Shown: positions 27,199 through 36,672 of the stretch, one piece after another | How positions within the stretch are numbered: position 1 is the first letter of the stretch | How the letters are laid out: each line of letters opens with the position of its first letter | Assembly: GCA_963792125.1 (NCBI GenBank) | Contig: CAWBVA010000012.1 | Location: 1-64,000, forward strand | Length of the DNA stretch: 64,000 bases | Direction: 5' to 3' | Origin: Methanocella_A sp963792125 | GTDB taxonomy: Archaea; Halobacteriota; Methanocellia; Methanocellales; Methanocellaceae | Notes under the pieces: generated by a model | The model's input: only the letters and a program-made list of their open reading frames with translations | Databases searched by the model: none | Told to the model about the DNA's origin: nothing | Made by a program: the position numbers and the translations under genes

Positions 27199-27660
27199 TC
27201 AGCCCTTCAGCGGGAACAGGATAAATGTCTGCAGCTTCGACGGCTCTGTGTCCATCGGGCTGTTGTAGTACGCCTCGTAGACTATGCCGGTCGGTTCAAG
27301 TCCTTTTTCCGCCAGGAGCTTAGTCAACGCCTCATAAGCCGCCGGCATTTCCTGGTACGGGCCTGTGTACAGGCAGGTGCCCATCTTCCCGCCAGGTATT
27401 CGGCTGGCCTTGATTTCGCCCTTACCGGGCAGTTTCTTGCCGACCGGGAAGCCGATCTCGATGTCCAGATCGGACATATCCATGTTATAGTAGGCCACAT
27501 ATGGCGCTCCTGCAGGCGGCTGGCCGATCTCTCCGAGGTACTGCGCGACGGTGCCGAAGCCATGGCCTATCGTCTGTGGCAGGTTCTCCAGGGTCGTCCT
27601 GACACGGATCGATAAAGTCGGTTGAGCAGGCTGATCCTTAATCTCGCATTTATATGTCAT
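27199..27660 (-). CDS. GyrI-like small-molecule-binding protein
   Basis: About 153 residues forming one AraC/GyrI effector-binding domain: PTLSIRVRTTLENLPQTIGHGF, DLDIEIGFPVG, SRIPGGKMGTCLYTGPYQEM and the C-terminal strand FILFPL. The same domain forms the C-terminal half of the MerR-type protein at 32326-33189 (GGKMVTLIYTGPYHEVGGAY), so the two are paralogous modules. Alone, such domains bind hydrophobic ligands or hydrolyse small electrophiles; no DNA-binding part is present here. Start MTYKCEIKD at 27660 has AGGAAGTGTAAT upstream. Confidence 0.8.
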   Translation of the reverse strand: MTYKCEIKDQPAQPTLSIRVRTTLENLPQTIGHGFGTVAQYLGEIGQPPAGAPYVAYYNMDMSDLDIEIGFPVGKKLPGKGEIKASRIPGGKMGTCLYTGPYQEMPAAYEALTKLLAEKGLEPTGIVYEAYYNSPMDTEPSKLQTFILFPLKG

Positions 27661-27778
27661 ATTACACTTCCTGGACAAGCACTTGGCAGGGTATATAATC
27701 AGGTTTATGGTAGGGCTTCATGAAAGTATTACCGATAAAAGAATTACGGGGGCAATATTGCCCCGTGCACCTATCCGA

Positions 27779-29032
27779 TTACAGTTTGGCAGGCACCGTG
27801 TCTACGGCCTTTTGTCCTCTGCGGTCCTTCCTGCGCCATACCAGGATAAGCAGGGCACTGAACAGGGAAATGGCAGCCGACACGGCGTACGGGAGTAACA
27901 TGCTCACTGAATAGGCCAGGCCTCCGGCGATCGGTCCTGCAGCCCTGCCTGCGCTGTTGAACGAGCCCAGTAATCCCATTGTTACGCCCTGTTGCTCATT
28001 ATCGGTCCTGTTCGACACCGCTGTGTTGATACTCGGCATCAACAGCCCGATTCCAATGGAGATCAGGAGAGCGGCTACCAGCAGTAAAGCCATCTCCCAT
28101 GCGAACAATAGCGTGATCGTCCCGGCCCCGGCCAGTATGAACCCGAGCGCAATTGTGCGCACTTCGCCGGCAGTTTCCATCAGTCTGCCTACGAGCAATA
28201 CCTGTGTTAGCACGCCAGCTACCCCAAAGAAGAGGTATGCGATGCCCAGCAGGTTAGTGCCGGTCAACTCGACTGTGATCCACAGGAGCGGCATGGGCGA
28301 CGGCGTTTCCGAAAGGCCGAAGCGGTCCATGGCGAAGAAGCCCAGCGTCGACTCCAGCGAGGCCATCGCCATGCACACGAACAACATCATCAGGAAGAAG
28401 ATGATCAGTCCTGGCTTCAGCGCCGACAGCCATCCGGGTGTACGCGCACCGGTATGAGACGCGGCCTGTAGCCGTGTTTCAGGAAGCCACGCCAGCGAGA
28501 TCGCCATCGTGATCAGCCCCAGCGCCGCGGCCGCGAAGTATGGGACGTTCAGGCCAAGGAGCGCGATGAGGCTGGCGGATACGGGGCCGATGATGACGCC
28601 CATCCCGGAGGCGGCGCCCAGCAATCCCATGTAACGGCCACGCTGCCCGGGCTCCGTCTGGTCGGCGATGCTGGCCATTACCGCCGGGTAGATGCCTGCG
28701 GCGAGAGCCCCGGCGAATATCTGCGAAGCATAGAGCATCCAGAGGCTCCCGGACAGCCCGGTACAGGCAAACGCGATGCCGAACCCCAGCAGACCGATCA
28801 CGATCACAGGCTTGCGCCCGATGCGGTCCGAGGCTTTTCCCCAGACCGGCGCCAGAAGGAGCTCTGCCGCAGAGAATGCGGCCATGAGAATGCCAACGTC
28901 GACGACAGTACCGCCCAGGCTCTTCGCAAAAAACGGCATGATGGGCACCGTTATTCCGAACCCCAGCGTGAAGATGAACATCGACAGCATCAGGACGGCC
29001 ATCTGTTTAGATCTGATCTCCATTTCATTCAT
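27779..29032 (-). CDS. MFS drug/metabolite efflux transporter (TetA/Bmr-like)
   Basis: 417 residues with 12 hydrophobic helices. The helix 2-3 loop GKASDRIGRKPVIVIG is the MFS motif A (GxxxDRxGRKP); motif C-like GASGMGVIIGPV occurs in helix 5, typical of drug:proton antiporters. Its gene lies 138 bases downstream of a same-strand TetR gene. A 17-bp inverted repeat in that gap (29093-29109) matches one in front of the TetR gene, so the exporter is probably repressed by it. The exported compound cannot be read from sequence. Confidence 0.9.
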   Translation of the reverse strand: MNEMEIRSKQMAVLMLSMFIFTLGFGITVPIMPFFAKSLGGTVVDVGILMAAFSAAELLLAPVWGKASDRIGRKPVIVIGLLGFGIAFACTGLSGSLWMLYASQIFAGALAAGIYPAVMASIADQTEPGQRGRYMGLLGAASGMGVIIGPVSASLIALLGLNVPYFAAAALGLITMAISLAWLPETRLQAASHTGARTPGWLSALKPGLIIFFLMMLFVCMAMASLESTLGFFAMDRFGLSETPSPMPLLWITVELTGTNLLGIAYLFFGVAGVLTQVLLVGRLMETAGEVRTIALGFILAGAGTITLLFAWEMALLLVAALLISIGIGLLMPSINTAVSNRTDNEQQGVTMGLLGSFNSAGRAAGPIAGGLAYSVSMLLPYAVSAAISLFSALLILVWRRKDRRGQKAVDTVPAKL

Positions 29033-29092
29033 CCCATACTAACCCATTAATCATACTTTTTTACATCGTGCCTGCGCTCGTCGGTAATAAAA

Positions 29093-29109
29093 TGACTTAT
29101 TGAAAGTCA
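29093..29109. promoter_or_regulatory. Candidate TetR operator before the MFS gene
   Basis: TGACTT-N5-AAGTCA, a perfect 6-bp inverted repeat, lies 61-77 bases upstream of the MFS start. A related 17-mer lies upstream of the TetR gene (29809-29825). Confidence 0.55.
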
Positions 29110-29170
29110 GTTTATTAAGCTTAGCGAACGATCTTTCTTTGTTGGCAGACCCTCCAGAACGGATTGACCA

Positions 29171-29791
29171 TTAATCGAGCAGGCCGATATCAGGATCTTT
29201 TATGCCGAGAGCCTTTACGACGATCAGCTCGAGGGCACGGATTTTCCGGTAATAGACCTCGTTACTCTGTGGCACGCTGAACGTATCGTCCAGCCCCTCG
29301 AAGATATAGCTCAGGTACTCCACGGTTTCCCGGGGGTATTTGATCTCGCAGTAGCCTTCCCGGATGCCCTGCTCGGCGATCTCGACGAACAGCGGGTTGA
29401 GGAGCTCCCGTGACTTCCGCGAGTAATCCTTGTGGAAACCGAGGTTGGACGGACGGTGGAAATACTCTGTCAGCCGGTCGCAGCTCATAGTCTTATATGA
29501 GTTAATCGACGTGTTCAGGATAGCCTTGAGCTTTTCTTTGGCGCTCATGTCCCGGTCATCCGCCAGGCCTTTCACGAACCTGACGTTCATTTCCAGGAGC
29601 ACTTCGATCACGTCCTGTATTATATCGTCCTTCGACTTGTAGTAGTAGAAAAACGCGCCATGGGACACGCCCACCTTTTTTGTAATGTCGGTGACCGACG
29701 TCTCGTCGAAGCCTTTCGTGCTAAAAAGCTCCAGCGCGGAGTCTATAAACTCCTTTTTCCGGATTTCCGGGTCCTTGGCCTTGCGTCCCAT
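29171..29791 (-). CDS. TetR-family transcriptional repressor
   Basis: 206 residues. N-terminal HTH: FIDSALELFSTKGFDETSVTDITKKVGVSHGAFFYYYKSKDDIIQDV (residues about 14-60), the classic TetR pattern, followed by a divergent helical ligand-binding domain. It is likely to repress itself and the downstream MFS exporter, since near-identical 17-bp repeats precede both genes. The promoter region upstream (29795-29830) contains one of them. Confidence 0.92.
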   Translation of the reverse strand: MGRKAKDPEIRKKEFIDSALELFSTKGFDETSVTDITKKVGVSHGAFFYYYKSKDDIIQDVIEVLLEMNVRFVKGLADDRDMSAKEKLKAILNTSINSYKTMSCDRLTEYFHRPSNLGFHKDYSRKSRELLNPLFVEIAEQGIREGYCEIKYPRETVEYLSYIFEGLDDTFSVPQSNEVYYRKIRALELIVVKALGIKDPDIGLLD

Positions 29792-29808
29792 ATGTAAACC
29801 TCATATTT

Positions 29809-29825
29809 TGACTTGCGGTTAGTTA
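29809..29825. promoter_or_regulatory. Candidate TetR autoregulatory operator
   Basis: TGACTT-GCGGT-TAGTTA has the same left half-site and spacing as the operator at 29093, with two mismatches in the right half. It ends 18 bases upstream of the TetR start, where bound repressor would block transcription. Confidence 0.5.
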
Positions 29826-29954
29826 ATAAATAATCTCAAGTGATATAAAGGTTCCTTTCTGTACATTAAGGGTATGGATATTGTATGCAATAAAACGCTT
29901 TTTAGATGCCCGGCGGATACTTATTAATAGCCGGCGAATGATGGAGCTTGAAGG

Positions 29955-30413
29955 ATGAGCGAGATCGTATACTCTAATATGGCCGACTGCCCGGAACTCA
30001 AAGGCCTCGTAGCCCGCTGGCTGTGGAGCTTCTGGGGCGCGCCGGGTAACTTTGAGTTCTACCGCAGCATGACGGAGCATTGTAAAAAGGATGGCATTCC
30101 GGCAGTATACATAGCCTTTATCGACGGCATGCCAGTCGGCACTGTCGCCCTGTTGCGGGCTGATCTCTTTTCCCGGCAGGACCTGTACCCGTGGATGGCA
30201 GACCTCTATGTGCCCCCGGAGTACCGGAACCAGGGTGTAGGCTCCGCGCTACAGGACTTCGTGCTGGCGGAGGCGAAAAAGCTGGGGTTCCGGGAGATTT
30301 ACCTGTATACGCCGCTGAAAGGATACTATGAAAAGAAGGGCTGGGAATTCATGTGCGAAGAAATGGACAGGGATTGCCAGATCGTGCGGATATACTCGAA
30401 GCAGCTTTTTTAA
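29955..30413 (+). CDS. GNAT-family N-acetyltransferase
   Basis: 152 residues. The acetyl-CoA-binding region is ADLYVPPEYRNQGVGSALQDFVL (R/Q-x-x-G-x-G/A, near residues 80-102), followed by a C-terminal beta strand pair (REIYLYTPLKGYYEKKGWEF), typical of GNAT enzymes. Substrate unknown; the neighbours give no clue. Start ATG 29955 follows TTGAAGG. Confidence 0.88.
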   Translation: MSEIVYSNMADCPELKGLVARWLWSFWGAPGNFEFYRSMTEHCKKDGIPAVYIAFIDGMPVGTVALLRADLFSRQDLYPWMADLYVPPEYRNQGVGSALQDFVLAEAKKLGFREIYLYTPLKGYYEKKGWEFMCEEMDRDCQIVRIYSKQLF

Positions 30414-30430
30414 TTGAAGGCGGAGAGCGA

Positions 30431-31862
30431 TTATCGCTGCGCCGGAGGCATGACATCTGCCTCGGTCCCAACGCCTTGTTCGAAGTACATCCTGGTCTCG
30501 TGGGCCACGACGCCGCTCAATACAGCCAGCGCGATCAGGTTCGGTATGGCCATCAGGCCGTTGAACAGGTCGGCGATCTCCCACACGAGCCCTACCCCAA
30601 GCGCTGATCCCAGCACCACGCTGGAGAGATACAGCACTTTAAAGCCGCTCCTGTAACGTTGCCCGAGGACGTAGGCGGTAAACTGCTCCCCGTAATAAGA
30701 CCAGCCGATGATAGTCGCATATCCGAACAGGATGGCAGAGAACAGGACTATTGCCGTCCCGGCCGGGCCAAGCGTTTGCGAGAAAGCCTCGATGGTCAGG
30801 GCTGTCCCGGTGAGGCCGTCGTCCCAGAGCCCGCTGGACAGCACCACAAACGCCGTCACGGAGCAGGTAATGATCGTGTCGATGAACACTTCCAGCATGG
30901 CCAGCAGCCCCTGATCGACCGGCGATCTGGCCTTCGAAGCCGCATAGGCGACCGGCGCAGTGCCAAGGCCCGCCTCATTGGTGAATACGCCCCTGGCGAC
31001 GCCAAACCTCATCGCCTCGGCTATGGTGTACCCGATGGCCCCGCCGGCAACGGCATACGGCGAGAACGCGTGCTGGAAAATGAGCGCGATGACCCCGGGC
31101 AGCTTCTCATAGTTGAGCGCCATGACCAGCAAACCGCCCCCGACGTAAAGCACCGACAGGATGGGGATCACCCACGAGGCTACCCGGCCGATACGCTTAA
31201 TGCCCCCGACGATGACCAGTCCCGTCGCCACCGCCAGGACCAGCCCGATCAGGATGCCGATGCCGGACACCTGCCCGACCAGCGGCACAGCGACAGCCCA
31301 TTCGATACCGAGCCCGGACGTGATGCCCTGGGCGATGGAGTTGGCCTGGGCCATGCCTCCGCCCCCGATCATCGCCACGGTCCCGCAGGCGGCAAAGGCC
31401 AGAGCAAGCCAGCGGCTCTTCAGGCCGCGCTCTATGTAGTACATCGGCCCGCCGGCCATCGTCCCGTCGGCGCTCCGGGTCCGGTACTTGAGTGCCAGCA
31501 CCGCCTCCGAGTACTTGGTGGCCATGCCGATGACCGCGGTCATCCACATCCAGAAGATCGCGCCCGGTCCGCCCAAGGACGATGGCCGTGGAGACGCCGG
31601 CGATGTTCCCGATGCCCATAGTGCCAGACAGTGCCGTGGTCAGCGCCTGGATCGGGGAGATGTCGCCCTCCCGCCCCTGCTCACTCTGGCCGACGGACCG
31701 GGTCAGCCGGGCGATGGCCAGCGGGAAGAGCCGGACCTGTATGACACCCAGGCGAACAGTCAGCAGAAGCCCGACGCCAAGGACCATAATGAACAGGGGC
31801 ACGCCCCAGAAGATGCCATTAGCTGTCACTATCAGACTTTCGAAGGACTCAAGGATACCCAT
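30431..31862 (-). CDS. Sodium:alanine/glycine symporter (AGCS family), frame broken
   Basis: About 476 residues once joined, ten or more helices. N-terminal part (31862-31575) holds LSGTMGIGNIAGVSTAI, the family's most conserved segment; after an extra G near 31573 the protein continues GGPGAIFWMWMTAVIGMATKYSE, then MRFGVARGVFTNEAGLGTAPVA, both AGCS hallmarks. It couples uptake of alanine or glycine to sodium. The mixed-frame longest reading starts at 31576. GNAT and this gene converge 17 bases apart. Confidence 0.88.
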
Positions 31863-32016
31863 CAGTACACCTGGAATCAGATAGTCTGCCGGTAAAAAGA
31901 TATAATTGTCGATAGCAGGACGGATGCATTTACAGGATGCCCCGACAGACCGTCCGGACAGACAAGGATTAATCCATTGATTACGATCACGACGGGTAAT
32001 CCTGAAGGCTCTTGCA

Positions 32017-32232
32017 TCAAATGTGCCTGCAGACGTTCACCAGTTCACTTAACGGATGAAGGTCCATAGTCTCGACCGGCCGCAACTCCACAATGCTCAC
32101 GCCCACCAGTCGGGAGCGGGATTTGAGATCGCGTAAAAGATATATCAGAGTATCGAAGCCCAGCCCGTCAGGCGTGAGGCATAACGCCCACGGGCACTTG
32201 CCGGAGTCCAGGACGTCGAGGTCGAGCGCCAT
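32017..32232 (-). pseudogene. Relic of an arginase/agmatinase-family enzyme
   Basis: 71 codons matching only the C-terminal end of ureohydrolases: MALDLDVLDSGKCPW (family SxDxDxxDPxxxPG), then LTPDGLGFDTLIYLLRDL (PxPGGLxxxExxxLLR) and LVGVSIVELRP (VVGxDIVExxP). The catalytic His and most Asp ligands would lie upstream and are absent; the sequence before the ATG carries no continuation in any frame. No ribosome site precedes it. Best read as a decayed fragment. Confidence 0.5.
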
Positions 32233-32325
32233 TGATTATCGGCCACTGGCAGGCAACGAAAGCTTGACGTGGGTAAAACTCCATGCAGTTATGTGATTAC
32301 CGGATAAGTAAGCTGGTGATGTGTA

Positions 32326-33189
32326 ATGTCCCCTGAAGAAGGCATCCAGATATCCATCGGCAAGTTCTCGCAGATAACGAGCCTTTCTCAACGAGCCCTC
32401 CGGCTCTACGAGGAAAAAGGCCTGATCAGCCCGAAGCGCGATCGGTTCAACAACTACCGTTTCTACACGTCGGACCAGATCGAGACGGGCCTGAAGATCA
32501 AGACACTGAGCTGGATGGGCTTCAGCTGCGCGGAGATCGACCAGATACTGGCGTACCTCGAAGACCCGGCCGCCAACGAGGCCAGGATCGAGCAGCTCTT
32601 CAAGCAAAAGCTGGCGCAGACCCAGATCGAGATCCAGAAGCTGAAGAAGGTCGAGGAAGTCCTGCAGGGGAGAAAAGCGATAGAGGTGTTATACATGACC
32701 AGTACAGAACCAGTCGTAAAGGAAATCCCCGAAATCCGCGTGATCAGCAAGCGTGGTGCAGGCGAGCCGTCGGCAGTCATCCCCGGCCTGATCGGCGCGG
32801 TGATGCAGCAGATATTCAGCCCGGCGAACCAGCGCGGCAACGTGAACATCAACGGGCCGATCACACTGCTGTTCAACCACGACACGCTGACGAAAACGCC
32901 CGAAGAGGGAGGCATCGGCCACATGGAGTTCGAGATCGCCGTCCCCGTCGTCGGCCGCATCTCGGTTGAGCCGGGATTCGACGTCAAGTCCCTGCCGGGC
33001 GGAAAGATGGTGACGCTCATCTATACTGGCCCGTACCACGAGGTCGGTGGGGCGTACACAAAGGCGCTCGAATACGTCGGCAGCCACGGGCTGAAGATGA
33101 ACGGCCTCTGCAGGGAGATGTACCTCAACAACCCGCAGGAAGTGCCGGAGAGCAAGCTCATGACCGAGATACAGATACCGGTGGCTTAG
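32326..33189 (+). CDS. MerR-family regulator with GyrI-like effector domain (BmrR-like)
   Basis: 287 residues. N-terminal winged helix: ISIGKFSQITSLSQRALRLYEEKGLISP and NNYRFYTSDQ (residues 10-55); a coiled-coil dimer helix follows (about 85-125, KLAQTQIEIQKLKKVEEVL); residues 130-287 are the GyrI/AraC effector-binding domain ending SKLMTEIQIPVA. BmrR-like proteins twist a MerR promoter when they bind cationic drugs. No long-spacer bacterial promoter would be used in an archaeon, so its mechanism must differ. Start ATG 32326 with GGTGATG upstream. Confidence 0.9.
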   Translation: MSPEEGIQISIGKFSQITSLSQRALRLYEEKGLISPKRDRFNNYRFYTSDQIETGLKIKTLSWMGFSCAEIDQILAYLEDPAANEARIEQLFKQKLAQTQIEIQKLKKVEEVLQGRKAIEVLYMTSTEPVVKEIPEIRVISKRGAGEPSAVIPGLIGAVMQQIFSPANQRGNVNINGPITLLFNHDTLTKTPEEGGIGHMEFEIAVPVVGRISVEPGFDVKSLPGGKMVTLIYTGPYHEVGGAYTKALEYVGSHGLKMNGLCREMYLNNPQEVPESKLMTEIQIPVA

Positions 33190-33307
33190 ATATTCCATTA
33201 AAAATTTATTTTTCCCCTCAATCCTGATCTTCATTATAGACCAGAATAACCGCGGGCAATTTTACATTCAACTAACTTTTTAATCCATAACAATTGACAA
33301 TCTGATT

Positions 33308-33868
33308 ATGTCGACGGAGCAGCCTGCCTACGAGACATTAAAACGTGACGGCGATTTCGAGGTGCGGATGTACAATGGCTACATCCTGGCGCAGGTCGAC
33401 GTCAAATCGGACTTCGACGATGCCCTGTATAAGGGCTTCATGGCACTGTTCGATTATATCACGGGCCATAACAGGGTGCGGTCTAAGGTCCCGATGACGA
33501 TTCCTGTCACAGAGGAGATCGTAGAGGGTCACCAGAACATCCCGATGACCGCGCCGGTTACAGCCGAGACGACCGGCGAAGGCATATACAGGATATCATT
33601 TGTCATGCCAGGCAGATACACGCTCGAGACGCTGCCGCAGCCGGACAACGAGGACATTCATTTCAGGGAAGTCGGAGATCATAATTCCGCTGTCATCCTG
33701 TTTTCCGGACACTCCCACGAGCCCAGGGTGCGGGAAAAGATCCGGCAGCTGGATGAATGGATGCGTGCGAACGGCATGGTGCCGAAGTCCGGTTTCCGGC
33801 TGGCCAGGTATGACCCGCCGTGGGTGCCGGGGTTCATGCGGCGAAACGAGGTTATGGCGGACGTGTGA
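33308..33868 (+). CDS. SOUL-family heme-binding protein
   Basis: 186 residues. The SOUL/HEBP pattern is complete: YETLKRDGDFEVRMYNGYI at the N-terminus, KVPMTIPVTEEI and NIPMTAPVTAE (the repeated PMTxPV motif), FVMPGRYTLETLPQP, and the C-terminal RLARYDPPWVPGFMRRNEV. Such proteins bind heme or tetrapyrroles; the archaeal role is not established. Single gene; a TATA-like CTTTTTAATCC lies about 35 bases upstream. Confidence 0.9.
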   Translation: MSTEQPAYETLKRDGDFEVRMYNGYILAQVDVKSDFDDALYKGFMALFDYITGHNRVRSKVPMTIPVTEEIVEGHQNIPMTAPVTAETTGEGIYRISFVMPGRYTLETLPQPDNEDIHFREVGDHNSAVILFSGHSHEPRVREKIRQLDEWMRANGMVPKSGFRLARYDPPWVPGFMRRNEVMADV

Positions 33869-33970
33869 TGAAATCGCGGACCGACTACCCTGAAGTCGGG
33901 GCTCAGTCGTCTGGGACCGATGCGCGGTATAATTTTATATCACCGGCATGATGTGACATCCGTAAAAAAT

Positions 33971-34771
33971 TTACTTCAGGTCGAACTGGCAGAGGTTCTC
34001 CCTTTTTTCCGGATACGCGACGTGGGACCTCCGGACAATGAACGAGCCGTCGAGGTCTTCGCACATGCCGATCGCCAGCTTTACTGGAATGCCGAGACCC
34101 ATCAGATTTTCGGGGAACCAGCGGTTGCCGGTAGGGTCCATAGGTCCCAGATACGCAGATTCCGCGGGCGCTTTTTCTGCCATTCCTGAGGGATAGGTAA
34201 TCCATGACGCGCAGGTCGGGCCCCAGGCGGCCAGCACCGGGCTGAACGGGTCGGCGCGCCGGAAGTGTACCAGGGCACACAGGTTGCGTATCTGCTCGCT
34301 GTTGCCGAAACACAGGACGGACCTGACGCCCGGGTCGCTGTCGAGGTCGGCGCATGGCCTGATGACCGTATACGTTCCCGGGGGCGTGATGGTGCCTGCG
34401 GCATCCTTTGAACTCCGGACGATCTCGGGGCTGGCTTTCAGGTACTCGGCCTCGCCGTCCCGGAACGTCGGAGTACCTGTGGACACGAAGAATTCCAGCG
34501 CCGGGGCCAGGCGCCCGTACCCGGTCCAGCCGATGCCGCCGGGGCAGCAGCCGCTGATCGCGCCCTTGCCGAAATACAGAGGCGGCACATTATCGCAAAA
34601 CGAGGCCGAAGCTATGGCCTTTGCCAGGCAGCGGTCGGCTGAAGCGATCGGCTTTCCGCCCTCCGGGACCGTTTCAGATCCGTAAACGCACAGCGGTTTT
34701 GACTTCAGCCTTCCGGCCGTCGCAATTTTTTCTCCGATCTCTTTGATTGACAGACTGGTAATAACCATCAA
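33971..34771 (-). CDS. DUF169 protein
   Basis: 266 residues matching the DUF169 family common in methanogens and anaerobes. Recognisable parts: KPLCVYGSETVPEGG near the N-terminus, YFGKGAISGCCPGGIGWTGYG (the CCxGG motif), and conserved ITYPSGMAEKAP. The paired Cys could bind a metal or a modified cofactor; biochemical function is unknown. It is followed upstream by a flavodoxin gene on the same strand (24 bases apart), so the two probably share a transcript. Confidence 0.8.
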   Translation of the reverse strand: MMVITSLSIKEIGEKIATAGRLKSKPLCVYGSETVPEGGKPIASADRCLAKAIASASFCDNVPPLYFGKGAISGCCPGGIGWTGYGRLAPALEFFVSTGTPTFRDGEAEYLKASPEIVRSSKDAAGTITPPGTYTVIRPCADLDSDPGVRSVLCFGNSEQIRNLCALVHFRRADPFSPVLAAWGPTCASWITYPSGMAEKAPAESAYLGPMDPTGNRWFPENLMGLGIPVKLAIGMCEDLDGSFIVRRSHVAYPEKRENLCQFDLK

Positions 34772-34794
34772 CTCCCCGCACGGTAACGGATAAA

Positions 34795-35259
34795 TCAGAA
34801 GGAATTACTCAGTTTGGTTACAACATCGTTGATCTGATTTTCCCGGTCCTTGCTCCCCCAGAACACCATTCCGGTCCCGACAACCTTGCCACCCTTCGAC
34901 TCGACTCCCTTCGTCAGATTCTTGATCGCCTGGTTGCCGCCCGTGAAGGCGAGAGCGAGGCCCTTGGTGACGAACACGACGACTTTCTTGTTGTTTAACG
35001 GGGGAAGCTGATTCATGTAGGACGCCATGACCCGGGAGAGAGAAAAGGCCTGTACAGGCCCGGCGAAGGCCAGGGCATCGTAACCAGACAGGTCCGGGAA
35101 CTTCTCGATTTTCGCCTTAGCCGGGTCAGTCTCGCCGCCGACCGTGGTCAGGCGTTCGAGGTCCACCGTGTGGCCTGCGGCCGCCAGTTTCTCTTTCAGC
35201 TTCTGTGCCACGGAATACGTATTTCCGGTCTGGGAATAGACGATGATACCGATTTTCAT
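34795..35259 (-). CDS. Flavodoxin
   Basis: About 154 residues. FMN phosphate loop YSQTGNTYSVAQKL (residues 7-20); the other flavin loops are AFAGPVQAFSLS and KGLALAF. It lacks the aromatic pair seen in the other flavodoxin (8450), so the two are distinct lineages. It is probably co-transcribed with the DUF169 gene downstream. Start MKIGIIVYS at 35259; an ATG four codons further up (35271) is in frame. Confidence 0.85.
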   Translation of the reverse strand: MKIGIIVYSQTGNTYSVAQKLKEKLAAAGHTVDLERLTTVGGETDPAKAKIEKFPDLSGYDALAFAGPVQAFSLSRVMASYMNQLPPLNNKKVVVFVTKGLALAFTGGNQAIKNLTKGVESKGGKVVGTGMVFWGSKDRENQINDVVTKLSNSF

Positions 35260-35455
35260 AAAGAGTCCCATAATTATTAAACGCCTGTATATAAAATATT
35301 ACCGGGATGCACCCCTGAGATTCATAGTGCGATAACGTCGATAGCTCGGTGCCGACGCGGCGCTGTCACAACAACACTGGCCTTGATCTCTTTATCTGTG
35401 TCACGATAGGATGATAATGAAACATGGTAATATTCTCTGATGTTCGGTGACTTTT

Positions 35456-36448
35456 ATGGTGAAAGGCAGGCAGTCTGCAAGGCAGCCGCTATCGGCCCGG
35501 AAGGCTGAAAAGACTGCACCACGATTGATCCGGCCGGTGAGCACGTACAGCATTGTCGCACGTGACATGGCAACAGGCGAAATCGGCGTGGCCGTCCAGT
35601 CGCACTGGTTCTCGGTAGGTACAGTGGTACCGTGGGCGGAGGCTGGCGTGGGCGCGGTGGCGACGCAGGCTATGTCTGATCCGGCATATGGCCCGCTGGG
35701 CCTGGCGGCGATGCGGAGAGGCCGCAGCGCGCCGGATGCGCTGAAAGAGCTGCTTGCAAAGGATGCGGGGCGGGAGCTCCGACAGGTAGCGATGATCGAT
35801 GCGACGGGGCGGGTGGCGGGACACACCGGGCGCAGGTGTATCAAGCCCGCGGGGCATGTCACGGACCCGGAGGCCCAGTTCAGCGTGCAGGCGAACATGA
35901 TGTCGAACGATCGCATCTGGCCTGCGATGGAGAAGGCGTATCGTGGTGCGAAGGGAGATCTGGCGGACAGGATGATAGCGGCGCTGGAGGCGGCAGAGGC
36001 GGCCGGCGGAGATATCCGCGGCCGGCAGTCGGCGGCGCTGATCGTAGTGGGCGCACAATCGACGGGCAGGCCGTGGGTCGATCGCAAGTTCGACCTGCGG
36101 GTGGAGGACCATCCGCAACCGGTGGATGAGCTAAAGCGCCTGGTGCGGTTGCAGCGTGCCTATCAGCACATGAACGCTGGCGATCTGGCGATGGAGAAGA
36201 ACGATACGGCGACGGCGAACAGCGAATATACCGCGGCAAAGCAGTCGGCACCGCACCTGGCGGAAATCCCGTTCTGGTGCGCGGTGACGCTGGTTAATGG
36301 CGGTAAAGTGGAAGATGCGCTGCCGCTCTTTAAAAATGTGTTCGAGCGCGAGAAGGCCTGGGCGACATTGATCCCGCGGCTGGTAGAGTCGGAGATGTTG
36401 GTGAACGATCCAGCGGTGATTAAAAAGATACTGGCGTTGGTTCCCTAA
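35456..36448 (+). CDS. DUF1028 (Ntn-hydrolase-like) protein with TPR-like tail
   Basis: About 330 residues. Residues 30-225 match DUF1028: STYSIVARDMATGEIGVAVQSHWFSVG, GVGAVATQAMSDPAYGP, and QANMMSNDRIWPAM. A Thr or Ser at the mature N-terminus (STYS here) is the presumed nucleophile in this Ntn-type fold. The C-terminal 100 residues are helical repeats (YQHMNAGDLAMEKNDTATANSEYTAA and so on), as in TPR domains. The basic leader before VSTYS may be removed. ATG 35456 chosen; GTG 35447 is in frame. Confidence 0.82.
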   Translation: MVKGRQSARQPLSARKAEKTAPRLIRPVSTYSIVARDMATGEIGVAVQSHWFSVGTVVPWAEAGVGAVATQAMSDPAYGPLGLAAMRRGRSAPDALKELLAKDAGRELRQVAMIDATGRVAGHTGRRCIKPAGHVTDPEAQFSVQANMMSNDRIWPAMEKAYRGAKGDLADRMIAALEAAEAAGGDIRGRQSAALIVVGAQSTGRPWVDRKFDLRVEDHPQPVDELKRLVRLQRAYQHMNAGDLAMEKNDTATANSEYTAAKQSAPHLAEIPFWCAVTLVNGGKVEDALPLFKNVFEREKAWATLIPRLVESEMLVNDPAVIKKILALVP

Positions 36449-36523
36449 TTTGTTGTCGAGACCCGGGAGGCTTTTAAAAAGCATCTATGAGCCCCTTCAA
36501 ATGGTACATAAATTTTGTTTATA

Positions 36524-36670
36524 AAAGCGTACAGGGGAACCTTTTGGAAAAAGGTTCCCCTTGCACCTCTCCAAAACGATCTTAAAATTGGTGCCTTCGG
36601 CACTTGTGCCGGTGTCGAGACCCAGGGGAACTTTTTGGAAAAAGTCCCCGGGAGCCCTTCAAAAACTTTT
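36524..36670 (-). repeat. Family B three-hairpin element downstream of tRNA-Ser
   Basis: Read on the minus strand it begins two bases after the tRNA-Ser 3' end: TTTTTGAAGGGCTCCCGGGG, then hairpin 1 (GGGGACTTTTTCC/AAAAAGTTCCCC), then CTGGGTCTCGACACCGG, a GTGCC-GAA-GGCAC stem, and a last hairpin (GGGGAACCTTTTTCC/AAAAGGTTCCCC) ending CTGTACGCTT. It fills the gap 36449-36672. Confidence 0.85.
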
Positions 36671-36672
36671 AG

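Noticed and set aside
30659..31621. 320-residue plus-strand ORF
   Set aside because: Antisense to the AGCS symporter, with Arg/Gly/Asp-rich unstructured sequence and no ribosome site.
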